Shown: positions 15,874 through 24,730, numbered from the stretch's first letter. The stretch: 64,000 bases of DNA from JBCDBD01 sp039184335 (GCA_039184335.1 JBCDBD010000005.1:67981-131980); one strand, 5' to 3'. The notes: generated by a model from the letters alone, not told the origin. Numbers and translations: made by a program.

Positions 15874-17191
15874 TGGGCAAGGTAATCTTAATTTGTTTTA
15901 AGCGCTTCTTATCCAGGCTTTCCACAACAAACTCATATGCATCAAAATAAACTTTCTCGCCCCGTTTTGGAAAACTACCAGCAATCTCAAGTACAAAGCC
16001 CGCTATGGTTTCCGATTCCCCTTTTTGTTCTTCAAAAATTGCCTCATCCGCTATCTTGACCACTCGATAAAAATCCTTCAGCGTTGTTTTACCATCAAAC
16101 ACATAGTTGTATTCATCCAATTTGGAGAAAATTAGGTCCTCATCATCAAATTCATCACTGATATCGCCTACAATTTCTTCAATAATATCTTCTAAGGTCA
16201 CAATTCCAGAAGTGCCGCCGTATTCATCGACGACTATGGCCAAGTGCTTTTTTTGCTCTTGGAACTCCAATAACAGATCATCCAATTTTTTGTTCTCTGG
16301 TACGAAATAGGGTTCACGTATCAATTGCATCCAATTGTACGATCTTCTGTCAATATAGGGCAATAAATCCTTCACATAAAGTACGCCAAGTACGTTATCC
16401 ATGTTTTCTGAAAAAACCGGTATTCGAGAGTAGCCATTTTTCTTGATTTCAGCAATTACCTCAACAAACTTCATTTCTTCGTTCAAGGCAAAAATATCAA
16501 TACGTGGCCGCATCACCTGCTTGGTGTCGGTATTGCCAAAAGAAACTATTCCCTCCAATATTTTTTGCTCTTCTTTCGTCGTGTCTCCCTCAGAGGTCAA
16601 TTCCAATGCCTGAGACAAATGGTCTACGCTTAGATTCGATTTTTGACGGCCCAATTTTTCTTGTAAGAAAATTGTTGCCGACCGCATCGGAAGGCTCAAT
16701 GGCGCAAACAAGCTATCAAGCACATTGATGGGAAAAGCCATAAAATAAGAAAACTGCATCCGATTTCGATTCGCGTAGATCTTGGGTAAGATCTCACCAA
16801 ACATCAAAATTAAAAATGTGGCCAAAATGACTTCTACAATAAATCGTACCGTAACCACACCGAACAAGGTCTGTTCGATTTCTGCAAATAATGTATTGCC
16901 AATAGAACTAAATAAAAGCACGATACCGATATTGATTGCGTTATTGGCTATCAATATTGTCGCCAACAGTTTTTTGGGGCGTTTTAAAAGGTTTCCAATA
17001 ATTTTCCCTTTGGTCGTTCCCTCTTCGGTTATTTCATTTAAGTCGGTTTGTGATAAGCCAAAAAGTGCAACTTCTGCTCCCGAAATCAATGCAGAACAAA
17101 ACAATAACGACAATAGAAGCAATACCTTCAAAGTAAAAACTCCATTATAGGCAACAAAAAATAAGAACAAACAATAGGGTTCAGGATCCAA
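15863..17191 (-). CDS. gldE: Gliding motility-associated protein GldE (CNNM/CorC-like)
   Basis: A 442-residue membrane protein. Residues 1-190 form the DUF21/CNNM transmembrane part (FCSALISGAEVALFGLSQTD). A pair of CBS domains follows (about 210-330; MRPRIDIFALNEEMKF, VVDEYGGTSGIVTLEDIIEE), then a CorC_HlyC C-terminal domain. The start is TTG at 17191: an in-frame stop lies two codons before it, and it gives the conserved MDPEP opening. Its 3' end overlaps gldD by 11 bp. The family resembles Mg2+/Co2+ transport-linked proteins; in flavobacteria GldE assists GldD in motility. Confidence 0.92.
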   Translation of the reverse strand: MDPEPYCLFLFFVAYNGVFTLKVLLLLSLLFCSALISGAEVALFGLSQTDLNEITEEGTTKGKIIGNLLKRPKKLLATILIANNAINIGIVLLFSSIGNTLFAEIEQTLFGVVTVRFIVEVILATFLILMFGEILPKIYANRNRMQFSYFMAFPINVLDSLFAPLSLPMRSATIFLQEKLGRQKSNLSVDHLSQALELTSEGDTTKEEQKILEGIVSFGNTDTKQVMRPRIDIFALNEEMKFVEVIAEIKKNGYSRIPVFSENMDNVLGVLYVKDLLPYIDRRSYNWMQLIREPYFVPENKKLDDLLLEFQEQKKHLAIVVDEYGGTSGIVTLEDIIEEIVGDISDEFDDEDLIFSKLDEYNYVFDGKTTLKDFYRVVKIADEAIFEEQKGESETIAGFVLEIAGSFPKRGEKVYFDAYEFVVESLDKKRLKQIKITLPNEE

Positions 17192-17214
17192 TGGTCACAA
17201 TTGATAATTCTTGA

Positions 17215-17664
17215 CTAGAAAGGTAAATCATCATCCTGTTCCTCTACAGGCGCTGTGTCGGTTGTTGCTTGGTTGATTTGACCGGCCAAGGGCTTAGAGG
17301 AAGCTTCTTGATTGGCCATACTTTCCTTTTTGGTCGACAAAAATGTAAAGTCTTGTACATGTACCTCAGTGGTATAGCGCATATTGCCATCTTCACCCTG
17401 CCATTGCCGATTCTTCAATCGGCCTTCAAGATAAACCTTATCTCCTTTGGTCAAGTACTTTTCACAAACTTCGGCAGCTTTGTTTCGTACCACGATATTG
17501 TGCCATTCTGTATTGGTCACTCTTTCGCCAGTTTGCCTATTGGTATACGTTTCATTGGTGGCCAATGGAAACCTTGCGATACAGTTTCCCCCCTCAAAAT
17601 AATGTATCTTTACTTCATCGCCCAAATGCCCAATCAGCATCACTTTGTTTAACGTTCCACTCAT
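17215..17664 (-). CDS. ssb: Single-stranded DNA-binding protein
   Basis: A 149-residue SSB. The OB fold fills residues 1-105 (MSGTLNKVMLIGHLGDEVKI, WHNIVVRNKAAEVCEKYL, GRLKNRQWQGEDG). A flexible Gln/Thr/Ala-rich linker follows and the acidic protein-docking tail ends DDDLPF. It coats single-stranded DNA in replication and repair. It lies between mutY (25 bp upstream) and gldE (23 bp downstream) on the same strand. Confidence 0.97.
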   Translation of the reverse strand: MSGTLNKVMLIGHLGDEVKIHYFEGGNCIARFPLATNETYTNRQTGERVTNTEWHNIVVRNKAAEVCEKYLTKGDKVYLEGRLKNRQWQGEDGNMRYTTEVHVQDFTFLSTKKESMANQEASSKPLAGQINQATTDTAPVEEQDDDLPF

Positions 17665-17689
17665 AAACTAAACTATAGCGTCAAAAGTA

Positions 17690-18727
17690 CTAAAATTTAA
17701 ATGTTTTGATGAAATCAGCAATTAAAACGGGTACAGCGTACTTAGTGACATCATTCCAGAAAATACCCCCATCAATCTCATCATCCATCTCTATGATCCA
17801 GAATTTAGTATATAAATGTTGATGGGATAGTTTGTGGACAATAGGTTTTTCATTGTATAGTGAGACCGACTGTATATTTTTAAACCCTTCTTTTTCAACC
17901 ACTTCGTCGGAGGTCTTATGTAGATCTATTGGTGTTTTTGACTCTATTAAAGGGAATTGATATAAATTTTGCCAGATGCCCTTCCCTTTTCTTTGTTCTA
18001 ATATTGTCTTTCCCTTTTTGTCGAATGATACCAAATAATTGAAATGACGGTTCTTTACCTTGGTCTTTCTTAATTTAACAGGAAGCTCGTGTATGCGATT
18101 CTGTTTCAGCGCAGTACAACTGGTATTTAGTGGGCAATGGAGACAATATGGTTTCTTTGGGGCACATTGGATAGCTCCAAATTCCATGATTCCTTGATTG
18201 TAATCCCGAACATTCGTACTATTCATCACTTGACGTGCCAATTGCTTAAAATATTTTATCCCAGAAGTACCATTTATTGGCAGATCAATACCAAAGTATC
18301 GAGATAACACCCGATACACATTACCATCAACAACGGGTTCTGGAATGTTAAAACAAATAGAGGCGATGGCACTTGCCGTATAATCACCTATGCCCTTTAA
18401 TTTTAATAGGTCGTTGTAGGTGTTCGGAAAAACACCGTCATGGTCATTGACAATCAATTTAGCGGTTTCATGCATGTTTCTTGCCCTGGAATAATAACCA
18501 AGCCCCTGCCAAAGTTTTAAGATTCTTTCTTCACTTGCATTTGCTAAATCTTGAATCGTGGGAAATTCTAAGATAAACTTCTCATAATAAGGGAGACCCT
18601 GTGCGACCCGGGTTTGTTGAAGCATTACTTCTGAAAGCCATATTCTATAAGGGTCTATTGATTCGCGCCATGGCAGTATTCGCTTGTTTTCTGCGTACCA
18701 ATACAATATTTTTTCTGAAAAATCCAT
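17690..18727 (-). CDS. mutY: A/G-specific adenine glycosylase MutY
   Basis: A 345-residue base-excision repair glycosylase that removes A opposite 8-oxoG. It shows the N-terminal LPWRESIDPYRIWLSEVMLQ with the catalytic Glu in SEVMLQQT, the helix-hairpin-helix LKGIGDYTASAIASI, the catalytic Asp in VDGNVYRVLSR, and the 4Fe-4S cluster cysteines in CAPKKPYCLHCPLNTSC. The C-terminal 120 residues form the Nudix-like domain that reads 8-oxoG. First gene of the mutY-ssb-gldE-gldD run, divergent from HU. Confidence 0.97.
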   Translation of the reverse strand: MDFSEKILYWYAENKRILPWRESIDPYRIWLSEVMLQQTRVAQGLPYYEKFILEFPTIQDLANASEERILKLWQGLGYYSRARNMHETAKLIVNDHDGVFPNTYNDLLKLKGIGDYTASAIASICFNIPEPVVDGNVYRVLSRYFGIDLPINGTSGIKYFKQLARQVMNSTNVRDYNQGIMEFGAIQCAPKKPYCLHCPLNTSCTALKQNRIHELPVKLRKTKVKNRHFNYLVSFDKKGKTILEQRKGKGIWQNLYQFPLIESKTPIDLHKTSDEVVEKEGFKNIQSVSLYNEKPIVHKLSHQHLYTKFWIIEMDDEIDGGIFWNDVTKYAVPVLIADFIKTFKF

Positions 18728-18808
18728 GTAAGAAAATACTAACCGTTTAATCTGACAGTTTATATACTTAAATTTTAAGGGTTTACCCGAAAGATTGATA
18801 TAAATTTA

Positions 18809-18816
18809 TATATTTG
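18809..18816 (+). promoter_or_regulatory. Putative -7 box of the HU gene
   Basis: TATATTTG is a full match to TAnnTTTG and lies 33 bp upstream of the HU ATG. A -33 TTG is not present at the best distance; TTTAC at 18782-18786 is the nearest candidate at 22 bp. Confidence 0.5.
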
Positions 18817-18849
18817 CAAGCCTAAAAAAACAGAAAATTTATTTACGAA

Positions 18850-19140
18850 ATGACGAAAGCGGATATTGTATCTAGAATCTCAGAAAAACTAGGTATTGAA
18901 AAAGGAGATGTACAAGCAACGGTTGAATCTTTTATGGAAGAGGTCAAGTCATCATTGGAAAATGGTGATAATGTCTATTTAAGAGGTTTTGGAAGCTTTA
19001 TCATCAAGACAAGGGCCGAAAAAACGGGAAGAAATATTTCAAAAAATACGACCATCAAAATTCCAGCCCACAATATTCCTGCATTTAAGCCTGCCAAGGT
19101 ATTTGTAGAAGGTGTGAAAAGTAACGTACAGGTCAAATAA
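18850..19140 (+). CDS. HU-family DNA-binding protein
   Basis: A 96-residue histone-like protein. MTKADIVSRISEKLGIEKGD starts the dimerisation helices, GSFIIKTRAEKTGRNISKN is the turn into the DNA-holding arm, and IPAHNIPAFKPAKVFVEGVK closes the fold. It bends and compacts DNA as a dimer. It is divergent from mutY and is followed by a tiny basic gene and RNase G, an order that I recall as conserved in Bacteroidetes. Confidence 0.95.
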   Translation: MTKADIVSRISEKLGIEKGDVQATVESFMEEVKSSLENGDNVYLRGFGSFIIKTRAEKTGRNISKNTTIKIPAHNIPAFKPAKVFVEGVKSNVQVK

Positions 19141-19166
19141 GAATACTAACGCAAAAGCAGAGCAAT

Positions 19167-19256
19167 ATGCCGAGTGGTAAAAAAAGAAAAAGACATAAGG
19201 TAGCGACCCACAAGCGAAAAAAACGCAGGAGAGCCAACCGACACAAGAAAAAGTAG
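19167..19256 (+). CDS. 29-residue highly basic peptide
   Basis: A short frame 26 bp after HU. It begins MPSGKKRKRHKVATHKRKKR and ends NRHKKK; most residues are Lys, Arg or His. Such composition is that of small ribosome-bound peptides. I believe near-identical short frames sit at the same HU-to-RNase G position in other Bacteroidetes, which argues for a real gene, but this was not searched. Its stop codon lies inside the first arm of the terminator hairpin at 19251-19271, so translation of the last codons would open the hairpin. The function is not known; an RNA-binding or ribosomal role is the best guess. Confidence 0.7.
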   Translation: MPSGKKRKRHKVATHKRKKRRRANRHKKK

Positions 19257-19275
19257 TTGTTACAACTACTTTTTC
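19251..19275 (+). terminator. Terminator overlapping the stop codon of the basic peptide
   Basis: AAGTAGTTG (19251-19259) pairs perfectly with CAACTACTT (19263-19271) over a 3-nt loop, followed by T residues. The stop codon TAG (19254-19256) is inside the stem, so ribosomes finishing the peptide would cover it; termination may therefore depend on translation. The 145 bp from here to rng holds a small hairpin (TCGGTT/AACCGA near 19325) and no other gene. Confidence 0.7.
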
Positions 19276-19416
19276 ATTTTTCTCACATACGTTCTTTGAC
19301 ATAGAGATTCAAAAAAGAATTTCAGTCGGTTGTACAAACCGATTTCTAAATATTGTTTGTTTAATCTTTTTATCCCATAAACTGATCTTCATCGGGATAA
19401 AATAAAATCGATTCAA

Positions 19417-20964
19417 GTGAATAGAGAATTAATCGTTAGATCTAGTCATGATGCTGTCGATTTTGCCTTGTTAAAAGATGGAAAACTTATTGAACTGCAT
19501 AAAGATGAAGATGACAACAACTTTTCCGTAGGTGACATTTTTCTTGCCAAAATAAGAAAGCCCGTGACCGGCCTAAATGCAGCGTTCGTTAATGTAGGCT
19601 ATGAAAAAGATGCTTTTCTGCACTATCATGACCTAGGCCCGCAGTTGTCTTCACTGTTAAAATTCATCAAAAAAGTTCGAACAGGGAAACTCAAGGATTT
19701 CTCCCTAAAAAATTTTCCATCTGAAAAAGATATTGACAAAAATGGCAGTATAAACGATGTCATCAAAGCCAATCAATCTTTATTGGTTCAGATTGTAAAG
19801 GAGCCCATCTCCACCAAGGGGCCAAGGATAAGCTCAGAGCTTTCCATAGCTGGTCGTTATTTGGTCATGGTACCTTTTTCTGACCGGGTTTCCGTTTCAC
19901 AAAAAATTGGAAGCAAAGAAGAAAAAGATCGATTGATCAGGCTTGTTAAAAGCATAAAACCAAAAGGGTTTGGTGTTATTATACGTACTGTCGCAGAAGG
20001 CAAAAAAGTTGCAGAACTTGACAAAGATCTTCAAAACTTATTGACCAAATGGTCAACAATGTGTAAGAAAATCCATAGGGCGAACCATCCTTCAAAAGTG
20101 TTGGTCGAGCTTAACCGGGCCTCTTCGATTCTTCGAGACGTCTTTAATGACTCTTTTACGGGAATACATGTAGATGATGATACCCTTCATGATCAAATCA
20201 AGGATTATTTACATGAAATTGCCCCTCAAAAAGAATCGATAGTCAAATTTTATTCTGGTTCAGCTCCAATTTTTGAAAAATTCGGAATAGAACGGCAGAT
20301 AAAGACTTCCTTTGGAAGAACGGCATCGATGAGCAAAGGTGCCTATTTGGTTATCGAACACACCGAAGCGTTGCATGTAATTGATGTCAACAGTGGAAAT
20401 CGTTCAAACAAAGCAAAAAATCAAGAAGACACCGCCTTAGAAGTAAATCTATTGGCCGCTTCAGAAATAGCCAGACAATTACGTCTACGTGATATGGGCG
20501 GAATAATCGTGGTCGATTTCATTGATATGACCAAAGGTGAAAATAGGAGAAAACTCTATGATCACCTAAGGGAAGAGATGAAAGACGACCGAGCCAAGCA
20601 TAAAATCTTGCCTCCGAGTAAATTTGGGCTGGTTCAGATTACCCGACAAAGGGTACGCCCAGAAATGAACATTAAAACAAGTGAAGAAAATCCGAATGGC
20701 AATGGCCATGAGGTAGAAGCTCCCATAGTTTTAATCGATAAAATCAATGTAGATTTAGAGCGAATCCTAAAAGGAAAGAAAAAGCAAAAAGGTATTGTAT
20801 TAAACCTTCATCCTTTTATTGCCGCTTATTTGACGAAGGGATTTCCATCCATCCGCTCCAAATGGTTTTTTGAGCATAAAAAATGGGTGAAAATACAGCC
20901 AAGGGATGCATACACATACCTTGAATACCGTTTTAAGGACAACGATGGTAAAACCATAAGATAA
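19417..20964 (+). CDS. rng: Rne/Rng family ribonuclease (RNase G/E)
   Basis: A 515-residue endoribonuclease for RNA processing and decay. It starts with GTG at 19417 (NRELIVRSSHDAVDFALL), the usual start in the family. The S1-like RNA-binding domain is at about 35-130 (VGDIFLAKIRKP, GLNAAFVNVGYEKDAFLH). The catalytic region has HVIDVNSGNRS and IIVVDFIDMTKGENR, carrying the metal-binding Asp residues. The Zn-link CPxC motif of E. coli RNase E/G is absent: the segment reads ITRQRVRPEMNIKTSEENP with no Cys. Tetramer assembly must therefore differ. No long RNase E-type C-terminal scaffold is present. Confidence 0.93.
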   Translation: MNRELIVRSSHDAVDFALLKDGKLIELHKDEDDNNFSVGDIFLAKIRKPVTGLNAAFVNVGYEKDAFLHYHDLGPQLSSLLKFIKKVRTGKLKDFSLKNFPSEKDIDKNGSINDVIKANQSLLVQIVKEPISTKGPRISSELSIAGRYLVMVPFSDRVSVSQKIGSKEEKDRLIRLVKSIKPKGFGVIIRTVAEGKKVAELDKDLQNLLTKWSTMCKKIHRANHPSKVLVELNRASSILRDVFNDSFTGIHVDDDTLHDQIKDYLHEIAPQKESIVKFYSGSAPIFEKFGIERQIKTSFGRTASMSKGAYLVIEHTEALHVIDVNSGNRSNKAKNQEDTALEVNLLAASEIARQLRLRDMGGIIVVDFIDMTKGENRRKLYDHLREEMKDDRAKHKILPPSKFGLVQITRQRVRPEMNIKTSEENPNGNGHEVEAPIVLIDKINVDLERILKGKKKQKGIVLNLHPFIAAYLTKGFPSIRSKWFFEHKKWVKIQPRDAYTYLEYRFKDNDGKTIR

Positions 20965-20995
20965 AAAAAGCGACCCCGTTGGGGTCGCTTTTTTG
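20963..20995 (+). terminator. Rho-independent terminator of rng
   Basis: CGACCCC (20971-20977) pairs with GGGGTCG (20981-20987), loop GTT, extended by A-run/T-run pairing and ending in TTTTTT. It begins in the rng stop codon and isolates rng from recX. Confidence 0.92.
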
Positions 20996-21014
20996 TTTTG
21001 AATACATTTGATAA

Positions 21015-21485
21015 ATGCACCATATAAAAAGCTATACCCTTACCGAGGCAAAAAAAAAGTTGGAACACTATTGCACATATCAAGAGCGATGCCATCAAGA
21101 GGTCTCACAAAAATTAAAGCATATGCGAATGATCCCTGAAGCTATCGATCATATCATGGCCCATCTGATCCAACAGAACTATTTAAATGAAGAACGCTTT
21201 GCCAGAAGTTTCGCTCGAGGAAAATTTTCCATAAAAAAATGGGGAAAGAACCGTATTATCAACGAATTAAAACACCGTCAAATCTCAACATACAACATCA
21301 AAATTGCACTGAGGGAGATAGATGAAACCGAATATCGCAATGTCTTTGATGAGCTGGCCATAAACAAGTTTTCACAAATTCAGGAAAGCGACCCACAAAA
21401 GAAAAAAAGAAAGCTGGCAGATTATTTGCGCTACCGGGGATGGGAAAGTGATTTGGTGTACGCAAAGCTAAGGGAACTGTTCTAG
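21015..21485 (+). CDS. recX: Regulatory protein RecX
   Basis: A 156-residue all-helical RecA modulator. The three-helix repeats are visible: YTLTEAKKKLEHYCTYQERC, IMAHLIQQNYLNEERFARSF and KWGKNRIINELKHR, ending with YLRYRGWESDLVYAKLRELF. It restrains RecA filament growth. Its TAG stop shares the palindrome CTAG with the stop of the convergent cupin gene, so the two genes overlap by 4 bp. recA itself is not in the window. Confidence 0.88.
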   Translation: MHHIKSYTLTEAKKKLEHYCTYQERCHQEVSQKLKHMRMIPEAIDHIMAHLIQQNYLNEERFARSFARGKFSIKKWGKNRIINELKHRQISTYNIKIALREIDETEYRNVFDELAINKFSQIQESDPQKKKRKLADYLRYRGWESDLVYAKLRELF

Positions 21486-22351
21486 CTGGCCTTTGAAAAT
21501 TTATTGGTCCGCAAAACTGCTTGCTCATTCTTCCAATCAATCCATTCTTGACCTCGCCGTCTACGCATCCAGTTATCAAAATGTCGCATAAAGAAGATAT
21601 TGTAAATGGCCTTCCCTAAATTTTTGGGCTTTCTTGCAATTGCCCGAAGACTCATCGAAAAACCTGGGCTGATATACTTCATATGATGCCAATATCCTTC
21701 CGGAATGTAGATAACATTGCCATGCTTTAAATGGGCAATATGTCCTTTGGCATTTTGAAGTGCCGGCCATTTTTCAAAATCTGGATCTGCAAAATCAATA
21801 TCTTCGCGGGTAATCAACGAGTGGGGAATCTTGTAGAGGAACTTGGTTTCTGATTGGGGAAACAGAATGCATTGCTTGTCTCCTTCAAAATGAAAATGAA
21901 AGATATTTGCCAAATCAATATCATAATGCATAAAAGTATGGCTATCGCTACCCCCAAAAAACAGCATAGGGAGTCTTTTCATCAATGTCAGGCCAAAGTC
22001 AGGATACCGAAAATCGTTTTGTAATTGAGGCACTTCCTTTAAAACATTCCACAAAAAAATACGATATTTTGTGGGCGCTGTCTTTAAGAGATCAATATAG
22101 GCATCCATTCGCATTTTAGCATGGGGCTCGTTGAATCCCTCGTCATGCTTGACAGGACGATCATCGTATAGTGGTACTATTTTATCTCCAGCAATAGCTT
22201 TGATATAATCAAGGTTCCACTTTGAATATGCAGGCCAGTCTTCAATAAATTCTTCAATGACCACGGGTTTTTGTGGCTTGAAATAGTTACGGATAAATTC
22301 CTTTTTTGTTATGGTCTTTACCCTAGGAATGGGTTGAAGGTCAAGTTCCAA
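21482..22351 (-). CDS. Cupin-like (JmjC-type) protein, putative Fe(II)/2OG oxygenase
   Basis: A 289-residue protein of the cupin_8 family. IPRVKTITKKEFIRNYFK and KPVVIEEFIEDWPAYSKWN open the family fold. The metal site is suggested by the HxD in FMHYDIDLANIFHFHF and by the distal His in IYIPEGYWHHMKYI; a Lys in KQCILFPQSE is positioned to bind 2-oxoglutarate. Members hydroxylate proteins or small molecules; the substrate is unknown. The start is TTG at 22351, since the only nearby ATG is out of frame and a stop is three codons further up. It converges on recX. Confidence 0.78.
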   Translation of the reverse strand: MELDLQPIPRVKTITKKEFIRNYFKPQKPVVIEEFIEDWPAYSKWNLDYIKAIAGDKIVPLYDDRPVKHDEGFNEPHAKMRMDAYIDLLKTAPTKYRIFLWNVLKEVPQLQNDFRYPDFGLTLMKRLPMLFFGGSDSHTFMHYDIDLANIFHFHFEGDKQCILFPQSETKFLYKIPHSLITREDIDFADPDFEKWPALQNAKGHIAHLKHGNVIYIPEGYWHHMKYISPGFSMSLRAIARKPKNLGKAIYNIFFMRHFDNWMRRRRGQEWIDWKNEQAVLRTNKFSKAS

Positions 22352-22406
22352 GATTTCATTGGTTTAAAAACGCTAAGTTAACAAAACGTTTCCAATGGTT
22401 GGGCTA

Positions 22407-23507
22407 TCAAGTGTCACCAACTAGTTTTCCTTTGGCCTTGGCCTTTTCATTACGCGCTATGGTATGACCCGGACGTGACCATTTGGGCTTTTCGCCAAGT
22501 GGTTGATATTGCGATGCTTCAGCTTCAACAGTTATGGGTTGGGGGGCTTTGACAAAGGCCTTTTGTGGGGTCAACCCTAAAGCTTTGAACAGTTTCATGT
22601 CTTCATTCACATCTGGGTTTGGGGTCGTCAACAATCTGTCTCCTGCGAAAATGGAATTGGCACCGGCAAAAAAGCAAAGGGTCTGTCCTTCTGAACTCAT
22701 TTCGGTACGGCCCGCTGAAAGCCTCACCTGGGTTTTCGGCATAACGATTCTTGTAGTCGCCACCATGCGTACCATCTCCCAAATCTCAACAGGCTTTTGA
22801 TCCTCCATAGGGGTACCCTCAACAGCAACCAATGCATTGATGGGTACCGATTCAGGTTGAGGATTCAAAGTAGAAAGCCCGACCAACATTCCGGCCCTAT
22901 CGGCAATAGACTCCCCCATACCAATAATACCTCCGCTACAAACGGTCACATTCGTCTTTCGCACATTATCAATGGTCTGCAAGCGGTCTTCGTAGCCCCT
23001 GGTAGAAATAACTTCCTTATAATATTCTTCAGAAGTGTCTAAGTTGTGGTTATAGGCATAAAGCCCTGCCTCAGCCAAGCGTTTTGCCTGGTTTTCAGTT
23101 ACCATACCCAATGTACAGCATACTTCCATCTCCAGTTTGTTAATGGTACGTACCATTTCCAATACTTGGTCAAACTCAGGGCCATCTTTAACATTGCGCC
23201 ATGCCGCACCCATACATACCCTTGAACTACCTGATGCCTTGGCACGTAGTGCTTGTGCCTTTACTTGGTGAATGCTCATCAAACCATTACCTTCTATATC
23301 GGTATGGTAACGGGCTGCTTGGGGACAATATCCACAATCTTCGGGGCAACCCCCTGTTTTTATCGAAAGTAAGGTGGACACTTGTACCGTATTTGGGTCA
23401 TGGTATTCACGATGTATGGTCGCTGCCTCATAGAGCAGCTCCATTAAAGGCTTGTTATAGATTTCAAGAATTTCTTCCTTGGTCCAATTGTGTCGTGGCT
23501 CAGTCAT
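22407..23507 (-). CDS. bioB: Biotin synthase
   Basis: A 366-residue radical-SAM enzyme that inserts sulfur into dethiobiotin. The SAM cluster motif is in GGCPEDCGYCPQAARYHT, and CMGAAWRN and VCCTLGMVTENQAKRL are typical. The ATG at 23507 (MTEPRHNWTKEEI) was preferred over an in-frame TTG eight codons upstream. A C-terminal tail of about 40 residues rich in Pro, Lys and Ala (KPKWSRPGHTIARNEKAKAK) extends beyond the catalytic barrel. It lies 60 bp after the ketosynthase gene at the end of the bioA-ketosynthase-bioB run. Confidence 0.97.
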   Translation of the reverse strand: MTEPRHNWTKEEILEIYNKPLMELLYEAATIHREYHDPNTVQVSTLLSIKTGGCPEDCGYCPQAARYHTDIEGNGLMSIHQVKAQALRAKASGSSRVCMGAAWRNVKDGPEFDQVLEMVRTINKLEMEVCCTLGMVTENQAKRLAEAGLYAYNHNLDTSEEYYKEVISTRGYEDRLQTIDNVRKTNVTVCSGGIIGMGESIADRAGMLVGLSTLNPQPESVPINALVAVEGTPMEDQKPVEIWEMVRMVATTRIVMPKTQVRLSAGRTEMSSEGQTLCFFAGANSIFAGDRLLTTPNPDVNEDMKLFKALGLTPQKAFVKAPQPITVEAEASQYQPLGEKPKWSRPGHTIARNEKAKAKGKLVGDT

Positions 23508-23567
23508 AAGTTCAAGGTCAAATACATTCAAAAATAAGATATCTCTTCTTCAATTTACAATTTACGA

Positions 23568-24725
23568 TCAGGTCTTTTTTAGTAGAATGCTTACCGCATT
23601 ACCACCAAATCCTACAGCATTGACCACGATTTTCTCCATTTTTTTGGGCAATCGTTGTGCCTCAAGATAAGGAACTGTTATCAATCTTTGGTGCTTCAGC
23701 ATTAAAACGGCCATTTCTAGGCTCAACATACCAGAAGCGCCAAAAGTGTGTCCCACTTTCCATTTGTTGGTCGTCAAAACGGGCAACTTATTTGAAAAAA
23801 CAGCCTTTATCGCATTATATTCTGCAAGATCACCTTTTACGGTACCAGGGGCATGCATTACAATGGCATCAATATCATTTTCTTGGCCGTCAATGGCCAT
23901 TTTCATTGATTTTTGAAAACACCGGGCATCAGTTGATATAGATACATTGTGTTCAAGCGGTTCTGTGGCATAGCCAATACCCACTATTTCGGCCAAAGCA
24001 GGCTGCTGTTGCCCTCTTTCCAAACAGGCCATGGCTGCCCCTTCACCCAAAACCATGGTGTTCTGTTTTTTCTTAAAATCCAAGGCCCTGCATGGATATT
24101 CCAAACTTGAATCTGAATAAATCTTTAAGGCCTGCATCTGTGCAATCGTAAATGGGGTCAATGAAGCCTCACTACCCCCGACCAAAAACTTTTCGGCCAA
24201 ACCGCTCTGTAACCAAGCAACACCATTCAACAGGGCATGTAAGGCCGTGGAACAAGTAATGGAATGTGAAATTTCTGGTCCTCCAGTTTTTAAATCATGG
24301 GCCACCCAAGATGAAATATTACCCAAAGTTGTAGTTGGTGAAGTAAGCGTTGCCGTAGATTTTTTTTCAATAAATTCTTGATGGTACCTCTCAAACAATG
24401 ATGTAGCGCCCCTTGAAGAACCTATGTTGACCCCAAAGTCAGTGCCTTCACCCCAACCGGCATTGGCCACTGCATGCCTAGCGGCAAACAAGGCAAAAAG
24501 CACTGAGTCATCGAGGGGTCTGTACTTCGAATCTGAATAGCGTAGTTCGTTGATTGCTCCCCTTTTTTTATCGTCAAGTGCTGAAACCCAGACTTGCCCA
24601 TTCCCAAATGGGGTACTGCTCAAAAAATGCCGCTCGTCAAGATATGATTCCCATATATCATCCCATGAGCTTCCCAATGGGGAAATGGAGGCTAAGGCGG
24701 TTATGGAAACAGGGCTTTTAAGCAT
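23568..24725 (-). CDS. FabF-like beta-ketoacyl-ACP synthase in the biotin cluster
   Basis: A 385-residue thiolase-fold condensing enzyme. The active-site Cys is in SITCSTALHALLNG, the first His in IVMHAPGTVKGDLAEYN and the second in KWKVGHTFGASGML: the C-H-H triad of FabB/FabF rather than C-H-N of FabH. The loops are altered from the norm (HGTGT is replaced by HAPGT). It is 5 bp downstream of bioA and 60 bp upstream of bioB, so it should take part in, or be regulated with, biotin synthesis. Making pimeloyl-ACP is one possibility, because no bioC, bioH, bioG, bioW or BioZ-type gene is in the window. That role is inferred. Confidence 0.85.
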   Translation of the reverse strand: MLKSPVSITALASISPLGSSWDDIWESYLDERHFLSSTPFGNGQVWVSALDDKKRGAINELRYSDSKYRPLDDSVLFALFAARHAVANAGWGEGTDFGVNIGSSRGATSLFERYHQEFIEKKSTATLTSPTTTLGNISSWVAHDLKTGGPEISHSITCSTALHALLNGVAWLQSGLAEKFLVGGSEASLTPFTIAQMQALKIYSDSSLEYPCRALDFKKKQNTMVLGEGAAMACLERGQQQPALAEIVGIGYATEPLEHNVSISTDARCFQKSMKMAIDGQENDIDAIVMHAPGTVKGDLAEYNAIKAVFSNKLPVLTTNKWKVGHTFGASGMLSLEMAVLMLKHQRLITVPYLEAQRLPKKMEKIVVNAVGFGGNAVSILLKKT

Positions 24726-24730
24726 ATAGC

